Assembly (NCBI RefSeq): GCF_945859685.1
Contig: NC_079147.1
Coordinates: 194,353,174 to 194,417,173 of the forward strand
Direction: 5' to 3'
Length of the DNA stretch: 64,000 nt
From: Eupeodes corollae
Taxonomy: Eukaryota; Arthropoda; Insecta; Diptera; Syrphidae
A program made the position numbers and the translations under genes. Position 1 is the first letter of the stretch; each line of letters opens with the position of its first letter. The notes under the pieces were generated by a model. It saw only the letters and a list, made by a program, of their open reading frames with translations. It was not told where the DNA came from and did no database searches. This document shows, piece by piece, positions 54,860 through 64,000 of this stretch.

Positions 54860-55450
54860 TAAGAAGGATTTTATCGAGAAAAGATAGTTCCAATTGTGAA
54901 AAAGAAAGAGACGTTTCAAGGTAGGATTTGTCTTCAGATGGAATCCAGTCAATGTGTGGTAAATTAAAATCACCTCAATTTAAAATATTGATGTCAGAGC
55001 AGGGCAAATTGGTAAGAAAGTCTAATGCTAAGGCGAGTTCGTTATAAACTTTTTGGAGGACTGTAAACGTTTAAAATCAAAATGATCCTAGCCTGTACCA
55101 TTATCCTTACACAGACCAGTTCAATTAATTGTTCAAATAGAAAAGATACAGAAGAAATGTGTATTTGTTCCTGCTTTGAGAACACCCCTACCTAAATCTT
55201 TGCATTACCAACATGACGATCGTTTCTGTAAACTTCGAACTCTTGACTGAAAAGTTCAGTGTCAAAAAAGTTTCTGTCAAAACGAATACGTGTCGTTTGA
55301 AAATGATTAGAGGTTAAGAAAAATGTCAGCATGTTGAGTTTTTTGACTTGGTTTTTGAAGAAAGACCTCGTTTTTGACTTTATGTGAATTCTTTGACTTA
55401 AGTCTTTGCGGGCTATGTATTTTTTTGCAAATAGAATCAAAAAACGTGGG
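54860..55450 (-). mobile_element. LINE endonuclease fragment
   Basis: On the minus strand NFFDTELFSQEFEVYRNDR (55440-55192) corresponds to the segment after ETWL in LINE endonucleases. A second frame gives GRGVLKAG, then ELVCVRIMVQARIILILNV with YSPP. This is the middle of an apurinic-type endonuclease. It could be the 5' part of the LINE whose RT lies at 51190-52580, but 2.3 kb separates them. Confidence 0.6.
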
Positions 55451-55804
55451 ATTCGTTACTAATTTAAAAGAAAAAACAAAGTTATTTGGTTTACTAATGA
55501 CACTTTACGAAAAACATAAGTCGGTGTGTCAAACAGGCGAAAGAATTCACCACAGGTAGCAATAAGGTATTGCCAGAACGGTAGCTCAGTTTAAGAAGGG
55601 TTTTGATTAGGTGATTATTTTATTAATCGATTTTTTATTTATAACAAAATGATATCGAAATACCTCGAGATGAATTTCGCCAAGTCTTGGTGATTAAAGA
55701 GAGAAAACTTTTTAATAAAAGTTTACCAAAGCAAAAGCTGAAAAATTAGTTTTTAAACACAATTATAAAATAAAAGAGTTGTTTTATTTTACAGATGGGA
55801 AGTT
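55451..55804. other. No feature seen
   Basis: AT-rich spacer before the MITE. Confidence 0.45.
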
Positions 55805-55812
55805 AAAATTAT
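55805..55812 (+). repeat. MITE target duplication, left
   Basis: AAAATTAT, repeated at 56156-56163; with a preceding T on both sides it could be 9 bp. Confidence 0.75.
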
Positions 55813-56155
55813 GGGTGGCGTACGAATGGTCGACAAAAAAAATGTCGACTGGCCAACTGAAAACTTTACAGACTCTTAAAAAAAAGTCTGTAAGTAAGCT
55901 TTAACAGTTATCTGAGATTTCACATGCATGCGGCGAATGTAAACATTAACAGTTAACCGACAGTGACTTGTTGATCGACAGTGACAAAGTGAATGATGTT
56001 CACATGCATGCGGCGATATTTTCAAAATCGACATTATATGAGTCGGCATTTTGTTCGGTCGGTATTTTTATCAATCGACTTTTCGACAATCGACATTATA
56101 ATGGTCGACTTTTTTAAATCGACATTTTAAAAATCGGCAAATCGTACCCAACCCT
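55813..56155. mobile_element. Small non-autonomous DNA transposon (MITE)
   Basis: About 343 bp bounded by imperfect inverted ends: GGGTGGCGTACGAATGG on the left, and the reverse complement of the right end AGGGTTGGGTACGATTT. It is filled with TCGAC words in both orientations (AATGTCGAC, AATCGACATT), a hairpin TTACAGACT/AGTCTGTAA (55867-55893) and an 18-bp direct repeat. An 8- or 9-bp target duplication flanks it. Such size and duplication fit a hAT- or P-type MITE. No coding frame. Confidence 0.72.
55919..55936 (+). repeat. Internal 18-bp direct repeat of the MITE
   Basis: TTCACATGCATGCGGCGA, repeated exactly at 55999-56016, 80 bp further on. Confidence 0.9.
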
Positions 56156-56163
56156 AAAATTAT
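56156..56163 (+). repeat. MITE target duplication, right
   Basis: AAAATTAT directly after CCCAACCCT. Confidence 0.75.
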
Positions 56164-57764
56164 ATGTTATTGCCTAGAAAACCTTCGCCGAAGCCGAGAT
56201 TAAAAACCAGGATCTCTTATGACAACAAAATTACAAGTTGAGACTTTGAGATTGGCAGAAGTTCAAATCTCTATAAAAAAGTATGAACAAAATAATGTAC
56301 GAAAATTATTAATTATTAAACAAAATTGGTGAAACACAACCAGAAAAAATCCACTCGAACAAGATTTTCGACAAAAAAAAATCAAACGGTAAACACTTCC
56401 CATAGTACCGACAACAGACTTTTAATGCGAAGGTCAAAAGGACGAATTAGAGACAAAGGAAGGACACAAAAAAAAAAAACTATTTTCTTGGAAAAGAAGA
56501 AAACACTATCTATTGAGCTATCGAAGCTCAACCCAATTCTTCTCCACAGCAGAACAGAATCTTTAACTCAATAAAAAAACTTAAAAAACTATCGTACAAA
56601 AAAATTACGTTACGTAGGTCTTTACAAAAACACACAATTTTTCGATCGTCTTTTAGCTTTGGGCGCAATCCAAAAAAGTGCCATCATTATGGCAAGGTTG
56701 GCCCTTCCGGGTACATGCCTTCAGGCAATTCTCTCTGATCTGATCTTATGCGGTCTCTGCAAAGAGGTGATGCTATCAACCAGGAACTCAGTGAATGAGT
56801 TCAGCTCTTCACCTTCGAATACTTTCCAGCCAAGACTTTCTGGAAAATGGTGTAAAATTCCTCGCATTACCGAGTACCTTCACGCGATCGATTTCGGTTG
56901 AGGAAAACCTACTTCATGTTGTGTTGAAAAAAGTCGGTAGCCAAGCCTATAATTAAAACGAAAGTTATTAAAATACTCTTAGAGTGATTTTCTATCGTTA
57001 ATACTTTACGATTGGCTCTCGGCCATACTAAGTTAAAGTTGGTGTGACTATCCTACACAAATTGTTAGGCATGGTAATTGTCTTCATGCCTTTTACGATA
57101 TTGTTAAACCAATATGTGAACCAACCGTTGCATAGTTCATTGTTGTGGAACCTTTTCGCAAACTATGGTAAGACCTGTAAAATTTGCTTTCCAAAATACT
57201 AGAAGAATGGCTGATGATCCAGGTTTCTACTATAAACACTTCCAGAATTTTGGGCCCGCAATAAGAATTCGTTGAGGGTGGTTAGGAAAAAGGGAGGTGA
57301 AACTTGTAATGGTAAAATTTACCACAACAGTTTATTCCAATTTTTGAGAACACAAATTCGATGGTAATTTTAGTTAATCGAAAGAAACATTTGTTTACTA
57401 TAAACAATAAAAATCCATTGAAGTTTTTGTTAGACATATTTAAATTTTTCAAGTTTCTTTTTTAATTCCGTATACTGAGGCGTATGAGTAATATTTTGTG
57501 TGTTTATTGTATTGAAAATCTTAAAATTATATTTTTGCACAAAAAATTATTTAGAATTAATTTACTTATATGCAATCAATTTTTTTTATTTACGTTGACG
57601 TATATTATGCGGTTCCATATTGATTGATTCTTTTGCCTTAAAACCTTTTAAAAAAACATAAGATAATTTAAAACAAAAACTGATTTCGGTGCATTTAAAA
57701 CCTAGTAGATATTCTCTAATTGAAGAAATATGAAAATAAAAGTTCTGTTTCCAGTGTTAGCTTT
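56164..57764. other. No gene seen
   Basis: The part at 56640-56910 is less AT-rich and has an 80-codon open frame without a recognised domain. A zinc-knuckle-like KCHHYGKVG in another frame hints at a LINE ORF1 fragment, but too little is preserved to call it. Confidence 0.4.
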
Positions 57765-58289
57765 GTAAAGATGGCCTGGGATGACCCCCATTGACATCCT
57801 TCCATTAGAACACTAAAGAATTTGCAAAAGATTCTTTTGCAAACTAAATTATTATTTAACTGACTTCAAAAATAACTTTACCAAACACTTATTTCCTGTT
57901 AAAATATTCAAATCGTTAAATCAATTAAGTTATATTTTTGTTAGGACTATAACTAATGTAAGAAACACTATAATTTTATTTAAAAAAAAAATCATTACAA
58001 AATATATGAACAACAATATTTTATGATGAAAGATGTCTGAAGTCAATATCTTCCCTTGTTCCTAAAAAAAATGCATTTGAGTAGAAAATTAGTTTGAGCT
58101 TTAAACAATGTCAATTCGATTTTTCATAAACTTTAATTTTCGTTGCATTATTTTTTTAGCAGGTTATATCGTTTTGTTTTTGTTCTTGAAGTATTTGAAA
58201 TATAAGATGTTGGTTGTTTTTTTTTTAAATCATATCTAATCTTATAAAATATATTAAATCGATAATATTATTAACTCGTGAGATAAAAA
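57765..58289 (-). mobile_element. Rep-A interspersed repeat, copy F (diverged)
   Basis: On the plus strand it opens with CCTGGGATGACCCCCATTGA, then CATCCTTCCATTAG, a mutated inverse of the Rep-A end motif. Weak tandem-unit pieces follow (GAAGTCAATATCTTCCC near 58030 and AATGTCAATTCGATTTTTCA near 58110). Right boundary unclear. Confidence 0.5.
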
Positions 58290-58830
58290 AAGGTATCCGA
58301 AGAACACATCAATCGCTCTTAGAACCAAGCATTTTGTTCATACTTCAGAATTCTAGGACCAATTTTCAACGTGCGATTTGATCGAAGCTAATTAAAAGTA
58401 TTGCATGAAATAGTTTCCTGTCCAAGTTCATCAAAAGCTTAAGAAAAGTCAGTGTATACAATGTCAACTTCAAATCCTTGTTCTAAAGCCTTTGAACATA
58501 TGTTCGGAAATGTAAGAAGATTTGTATCGGTTCACCTTTTCCTCACGAATCCATGTTTTCTTCGCAAATCAAATTCTAACTAAATAATGCTGAACTCTCC
58601 CAAATGACAAGTTAAAAAAATTAATTATTGCAAGAAATTCTTACAATTGGCCTGTAGTTTGTTATTTCTGCCATGTCACTTTTTATACATACAACTTTAT
58701 ACTGCGAAATTTTACAGTTTTTAGTAAAAGTTTGGACTATGGCATTAATCTAAAGTATTTTCACTCTTTTTCAATAGTATGAATGGAATACCATTGGGAC
58801 CATTTAAATTTAAACTAATATAAATAATAT
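58290..58830 (-). mobile_element. LINE RT fragment
   Basis: Minus-strand frame pieces: NLNGPNGIPFILLKK near 58800 (pre-RT GPDGIP block) and, near 58540, STDTNLLTFPNICSKALEQ-like decay leading to GFEVDIVYTDFS and AFDELGQET (first catalytic RT block). These resemble the family at 11032-12580 (DVIYTDLVKAFDSVDH). Several stops. No active site remains. Confidence 0.68.
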
Positions 58831-59276
58831 ATAATAAATATTAATTTTTATAAATAAACAATAACAATAAATTTCAATGAAAAGATAGTAAGAAGTTTGA
58901 GCATCTTTGCAGCGTTGAATTCCAATTACACTAAATTTAAACTAAGTAGCAATCAGATTCGAGTTCAGGAACGAAAATCCCTAAAAAAATTATATTTTAG
59001 TTTACTATTCCTATGAGAGTTTAATACCAATTTGTAGATAGTGAACTTGGTCTACAATAAACTCCTATTTTCTTTGGATCTTTTTAAAATTTAAAATCAA
59101 AAGAAAATTTTAGTCAAAGACCGAACTTACACTAGACTATGAAACCACATTGATGGCTAATTTCAACCCAAAGGCATGGTATTCTGAAACTCAAAAATCA
59201 GTGTTTTTCCCCGATACAATAAAAAAAATGTTTTCGTTTACAAAATTTAGATTTTGATTTGAAGGAACTTAATATA
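58831..59276. other. No feature seen
   Basis: AT-rich spacer. Confidence 0.45.
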
Positions 59277-59890
59277 AAAAGAGGCTGTTATGCTGCCCAC
59301 ACGATAACTTCGAATCTTTGTTTCTAAAACTTTAACAAAATGTTAATAACAATATTTTCTCTCATACTTGAGTCGAATACCGGTTCCTATCAGATTTGTT
59401 TTGTTTTTGTGTATACAAAAATTGTCCAATTAATTTTTCTTAGCAAATGTTCTTACGTAAAGAACAAAATATGGCATAGAATGAAATAATTTTGAAATCA
59501 ATACCTTCACCTATTTTCGAAATATTTGATTCGAGCATCTGTTCTTACCAATTTTGAGTATTTTTTTTTGTTGATACTTATTTTGTATAAGAAACTGATT
59601 GTTCAAAAATTCTAAAAATTTTATAAATAATATTTGGTATAAGATAAAATTAGTTTGAAGGCAATATTTTTTATTTTTGGAAAGTTAGTCACAAATCGTG
59701 TGAAATAGCGTTTTATCTGACAAACATTTGTAAAAAAAACATTAATTGATTTCGTTTTTTTTTTTCAAGTTATACTTGTTTGGTATCACGTCACAATTAA
59801 AAATTTAAAACCTAGTCAGAGTCACTAGCGTTATTGGTTCGTAAGATAATAAATTTATAAATAACACTTGTCATATACAAACGCACCTTA
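59277..59890 (-). mobile_element. Rep-A interspersed repeat, copy G (diverged)
   Basis: On the plus strand it opens with AAAAAGAGGCTGTTATGC and CCACACGATAACTTCG, a mutated inverse of the end motif. Tandem-unit pieces follow (GATAAAATTAGTTTGAAGGC near 59645), then CACTAGCGTTATTGGTTCGT at about 59823, the inverse of the ACCAAAAACGCTAG block. The left part of the family beyond this block is missing. Confidence 0.62.
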
Positions 59891-62669
59891 ATTAGGTTAT
59901 TCATTAAAAATCAAACCAAGCGTCAAAAATTCTAGATATGTGTAGCAAAAACACTGCGAGGCCTGTACTGTTAAAATTTAGCAGAGAAGTAATGCTTTGG
60001 CTGTTTAACTGGGGTTCTAAATTGTGGGCTCTTCTTATACTTCATTCAACTTTATACCGCCACTTCATTCATACAAAAAAACGTATAAATCTAAATATTT
60101 TAATTTTTTTCTTAAATTAATAAATAATTTCCATAAAGATATTTTTGAAAACCACACTTTACCAGAAATCTATACAATGTTAATATTTGTCTTAAGTATC
60201 TCATCTTATAATTAAATTTTGTCCCTGAGGATAATATTTGAGTTTAAAATTAAAACATGTTCAAGTCATTCTACATTCCCAAATCTGTGTGGACACATAT
60301 TTATTTTAAGGCTTCCATAAACAAATTTATTCAAAAATTAACGACACCAACAACACAAAATATTATACTTAATGAATTTACTTTATCATAATGAAAACAA
60401 TTAAGGCGTTAATTGCTTTCAAAGAACGATTTTAGAGCTCAAGTCCAAATTATCATGATAAATCACACCATCAGCGCATGTATCTATTAAATAAAATGTT
60501 CCATTTTGAAAATTGAAACCGAACGCTAAAGGACCTTCCTCCTTCCTTTATCTCTCTTATATTATGTTCTCTTCAAATAGCTATTACTGATCTCAAAACT
60601 AAGTGTGTGTTTGTGTATTTTTGAACAAATTTAAAAGCATCCTTATTCTCATCCTTTTGCTCATAGTCTAAACTGAATGGCAAACCAAGAGTATTTGCTA
60701 ACATTTAATTTTAAAATCCACAAAAATTGGTTCGCTGTAGTTGGAGAGCTGCAACTAAAGATAATAACTTTTGTGCATCTGAAAAGTTTTCACTATCCCC
60801 ACCACACCGCCGCGCACAAGCCCCAGAACCAGAACAGAGCACAATTGCAATTTTTAATCGAATTGAAAATAAAAAAGGTTTCTTTTCAAGACTAAGAGTT
60901 TTTGTAGCATCATAGTGAGTCCCCAAAGGATTTGAGCTTGTGTCGTGGTTTGGTAAGAGTTTTTTAGTCCTTTTTGTAATGTTTCCACTTGAATTATATT
61001 TGATGAGAGGGGAATGTGTTTTTGGTGTTTTTCTTGCGCGAAATTTATTTTTCTTGTTTTTAGTTAGAGTATATAAATTTTATATCTCAAACCATTTATC
61101 AGAACATGGCTATATTTGTATCTGACAAACCAAAGGATGCTCCACTCCCACTGTGTTCAGATCGTCATCAGGCAAAGAGTTCCTTTCAAAATTGCGTAGA
61201 AGATTTGTTTGTTTTTTTGTTTGGTCTTGTTCTTTGCAGCTTCTACATCAACAGATTTTCACAGATACAGAGCCATTCTGAAAATACCGATTATAACACT
61301 TCTCTCCAAGGATATTTGTTCAGATTAAGGATAATCATGGAGAATAATGGCTGTCAGATATTCCTGAAACACTTTAGAAGCTTATTTAGAGTTAAGAATA
61401 TGTCTGGGAATACGAGTTTCTGGTGTATGGTTGGGTTGGGTATACTCCGCGAGTCTCTAAGCTCCTCGACTAGCGCAACAATCAAAATATAAACTTTTAA
61501 TGTTTTTTTTTGGGATATTTTATGTTGACAAACCATTAAAATTAAATTGGTAATCGAGACTTTTGACAGAATTACTGAATACCCAACCCATTCGATAACA
61601 CCACTTTATGGTGTATATTTAAAAACATGTTTTTGAAGTATATCCCACGAGGATATTTAACAAGGTTTTGTTGTCGTTTTGGAACGAAGATTATTATTTA
61701 TATTTTCGTCGGCGTAGTCGACTGTGTTTTTTATTTTAAGAAATTCCTAAGATTTTCTGGAAAATGGTTAATTTTTGTGTGATTAAGATGGGGAAGAAGA
61801 TAGGTTTTTAGCTCGTTATCTATTTCAACCTCTTAGATGTATCTATGGTGTTTTATTAGTTTATGTGGTGGTTTATGGTTGGTTTATGGTTTTGCTTTTA
61901 TACACCATGATTCTCGGAATAGCACAAAGGAGCAAATAGAATGTTTTGGGAATGTCTTTATTTGGAGTCTACGCATCGAGATTTGCTTTATGGTTTAACG
62001 GGTATTCGAGGTAGTTTGTTTTTATGTTATCTAAGGGTATTTGCACGTGTAGTTAATAGGACTTTAGAAATGTTTGTTCTAAATCAACGTTTAATTTCTC
62101 GTGTTAAAGATTGAGTTTCTTTATCTTTGTTATTCCCCAGAATAGATTGGATTTAAACTGAAACTCGAAGGGCTTAATGGGGTCGGCTAACGTAAAGAGG
62201 GGGAGTTTTAAGTTTTAAGAGATGGGTTTATCAGTTACGTGGGTGTCCAAGGGTCTTATAGGTTAAATTGTATACATATAAGGACTTAAATGACATTTCT
62301 ATAGCTTATATAGTGGTTTTATGGAATTTTTGTCCGACTACGAAATTACAAAGATGTATAACATGTAGTAAAACAAAAAAAGTATCATATAAAATTGCTG
62401 CGTAGTTGATATGTTAAAAATTTGTTTTAAAACATTTTAAGTATAGTGTTAAATTAGTTAACCAAATCGATTAGGTCGGTCAAAGAAAAGAAAGAGTCTT
62501 CCAGGCCATTTATAAAATTAAGTGGGAGTGAATATTTAAAACTCATTATCAAGTTAAAGTTCGAATTTGATCTAAAATAAGATATTTTACACGGAACCTG
62601 TTGTAATCACTTTTGTAATCGTGTTCCTTGTCCTCCTTATCTTTTAAATTTAAAATTGTACCTCTCCGA
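59891..62669. other. No gene seen
   Basis: Several open frames of 60-128 codons occur between 59938 and 61536, but none shows a known domain, conserved-looking composition or splice context. 60720-60860 is locally GC-richer. I do not call a gene here. Confidence 0.45.
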
Positions 62670-63200
62670 AAAAAAATTCATAAATGATAAACTTAGACCG
62701 ATTTCCATAATTTCGAAAGTCTGTGAAAGTATGGTGCAAACGTTCATTCAATCAGCGTTTTTACCAAATACAGTTGCATAATTGCTCTGATAAGACTCAT
62801 TCAAGATTAAAAAACCGAACTTGATAATTAAATTGTCAGAGGATGGCTTCTTCTTGATGTTAGAATGCTTAACATAAAAAAGAGAAGTGATTAGATTCTT
62901 GTCCTCTAACTTAAAAAATAGTAAATAAGCAGTTTGTCTTGATAGTCAGCTTTCTTATTTTTTACTCATAGTACGAGGGGTTCCTCAAGGATATATATTG
63001 GCTCCGCTACTTTTTTTTGTTAGATATTAACGAAGCTATGTATGTTATTCATTCTTGAAAAAATGCTACGCCGCAAATTGTATTCAATTAAACCATAGTT
63101 GTCACTTAGGTGTTGTAAAATTTTCGGTTTCAAATATCAACTAGGGTTTTAAGCGCTTAATCAATCCAATCCATAAAAAAGTGTTGAATGAAACTAATTT
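62670..63200 (+). mobile_element. LINE RT fragment
   Basis: The plus strand reads NDKLRPISIISKVCESMVQ near 62690 (the RT RPISL block). After a decayed stretch, VRGVPQGYILAPLLFF near 62970 is a well-kept version of the GVPQGSxLxPLLF block, followed by a frameshift and an N-E-A-M-Y-like piece. The YADD active site is not recognisable. The family differs in detail from the other LINEs here. Confidence 0.7.
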
Positions 63201-64000
63201 ACCAACCGTAATACTCTAAATAAATGGAACATATTGCTGAAAAGTAAAATGTTTACAAGTAACACATTAGTCTGTGCAAATTTAAGCAGTCGTCTCCAAG
63301 TTCGGTTGGATTGGTTCTTTCATTAAGTGGCAAATGTACAACCACAATATTTTCATTGGATTTTCATGATAAATTTTCCAATTGTGATTCGAGAAGATTA
63401 CATATTTCCGTCATTAGAGCCAGTTTTTCAGAAAGTTTGGTTTTTGTCAGTATAAGGGTTTGCATTTCAGTTGACAATGCTCCGATGCCAGATTTTGTAG
63501 CAATGTCTTTGATTTTCTCGGTTAGGCAGTCATTAAAGATTTGTTTAAGATGAAGAATTGAAAGCTTACTAACATCAACGGTGTGTGTCATTGTGCTTGC
63601 AACGAATCTTTTATTGTTGGATTATACTTCCAGCGATGTTTCAGCTACCCTCTTTTTCGGTACATACAAAGAATTATTGTCTGCGTGAATACTTGTGTTG
63701 TCGTAACAATGATGATGTTTAAAAAAAAATATTCTTATCAACAATATGTTTAGGGTATTGAGCATAATATTTAGCGTAATTTAAAAGCTGTTTGGTTCTT
63801 CATTAAAATTACAATAATCTTTTGGTTTTCTAGCTAACATGACTTCTAATGAACAAGGAATTATGATTTGTTTGCTGATTTTTTTTTTCAACCTTATTTT
63901 GTTTTATTTCCTCACGTTGGTGAATTATTTATTTCTGCAAAAGAAGTAGTTGCCCAACTTTTAGTCCTTGAGCCATCTTGTTATTCATGAGAACATGGCG
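63201..64000. other. No clear gene; one short coding-like frame
   Basis: See the frame at 63364-63591. The rest is AT-rich to the window edge. Confidence 0.4.
63364..63591 (-). CDS. Uncharacterised 75-codon frame with coiled-coil look
   Basis: ATG at 63591 on the minus strand, stop at 63364-63366. The protein is Leu/Lys/Glu-rich and helical in look (KLSILHLKQIFNDCL near the start, then TKTKLSEKLALMTEICNLLE near the end). Composition is more protein-like than in other short frames here. It could be the start of a LINE ORF1 (these often have a coiled coil) or simply chance. No family is recognised and no neighbouring frame supports it. Confidence 0.2.
   Translation of the reverse strand: MTHTVDVSKLSILHLKQIFNDCLTEKIKDIATKSGIGALSTEMQTLILTKTKLSEKLALMTEICNLLESQLENLS

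Noticed and set aside
56640..56910. Possible LINE ORF1 zinc knuckle (KCHHYGKVG)
   Set aside because: Only one of the required Cys/His positions is clear and the surrounding frame is broken.
61106..61492. 128-codon plus-strand frame
   Set aside because: Long for this DNA, but its composition is mixed with no domain, no splice context and no sign of being a receptor exon.

Overview
The window looks like AT-rich, transposon-packed nuclear DNA from a fly (Diptera, probably Brachycera). The evidence is one host exon resembling an insect neuropeptide receptor, plus many retrotransposon and DNA-transposon families common in flies (BEL/Pao, copia, several LINEs, mariner, a tRNA-derived SINE). There is no bacterial gene organisation. 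I see exactly one convincing host coding segment: a 5' coding exon of a class A peptide GPCR at about 38753-39431, best matched from memory to the trissin receptor. It ends at a clear GT splice donor inside transmembrane helix 1, and no continuation exon was recognised in the remaining 24.5 kb. Everything from 39432 to the right edge is therefore probably its first coding intron.

Layout. 1-387: 3' end of a copia-type element (end of RNase H, polypurine tract, LTR). 4.07-6.74 kb: two unrelated LINE remnants head to head. 9.62-10.73 kb: first copy of an interspersed repeat, here called Rep-A, carrying internal tandem repeats. 11.03-15.72 kb: LINE fragments of three families and a tRNA-derived SINE. 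18.9-26.0 kb: second SINE, Rep-A copies in both orientations, and a 69-bp direct repeat. 28.2-31.3 kb: a nearly complete but decayed RTE-like LINE nested in an older LINE. 31.94-32.44 kb: a deleted mariner. 33.7-36.4 kb: two remnants of an RNase H-bearing LINE, one ending in four TTAGG units. 38.0-39.43 kb: the receptor exon. 40.74-48.69 kb: a full-length BEL/Pao retrotransposon in the same orientation as the receptor. 48.9-49.6 kb: Rep-A and mariner pieces. 51.2-55.5 kb: LINE remnants. 55.81-56.15 kb: a MITE with a target duplication. 57.8-63.2 kb: Rep-A copies and two more LINE fragments.

The BEL element is the youngest and best preserved feature. Both 228-bp LTRs read identical, the 5-bp target duplication GATTG is perfect, a polypurine tract is present, and one long gag-protease-RT-RNase H-integrase reading frame is broken at a single T-run in the integrase. 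The other elements are mutated, truncated or nested. I found no operon, CRISPR array, rRNA or functional tRNA, and no clear new biological system. The most unusual material is Rep-A (a variable number of 150-178 bp units inside an interspersed element), the three tandem-repeat blocks in the BEL non-coding regions, the TTAGG tail of a LINE, and short GC-rich insertions in a mariner remnant. Family assignments are from memory of motifs; no database search was possible.
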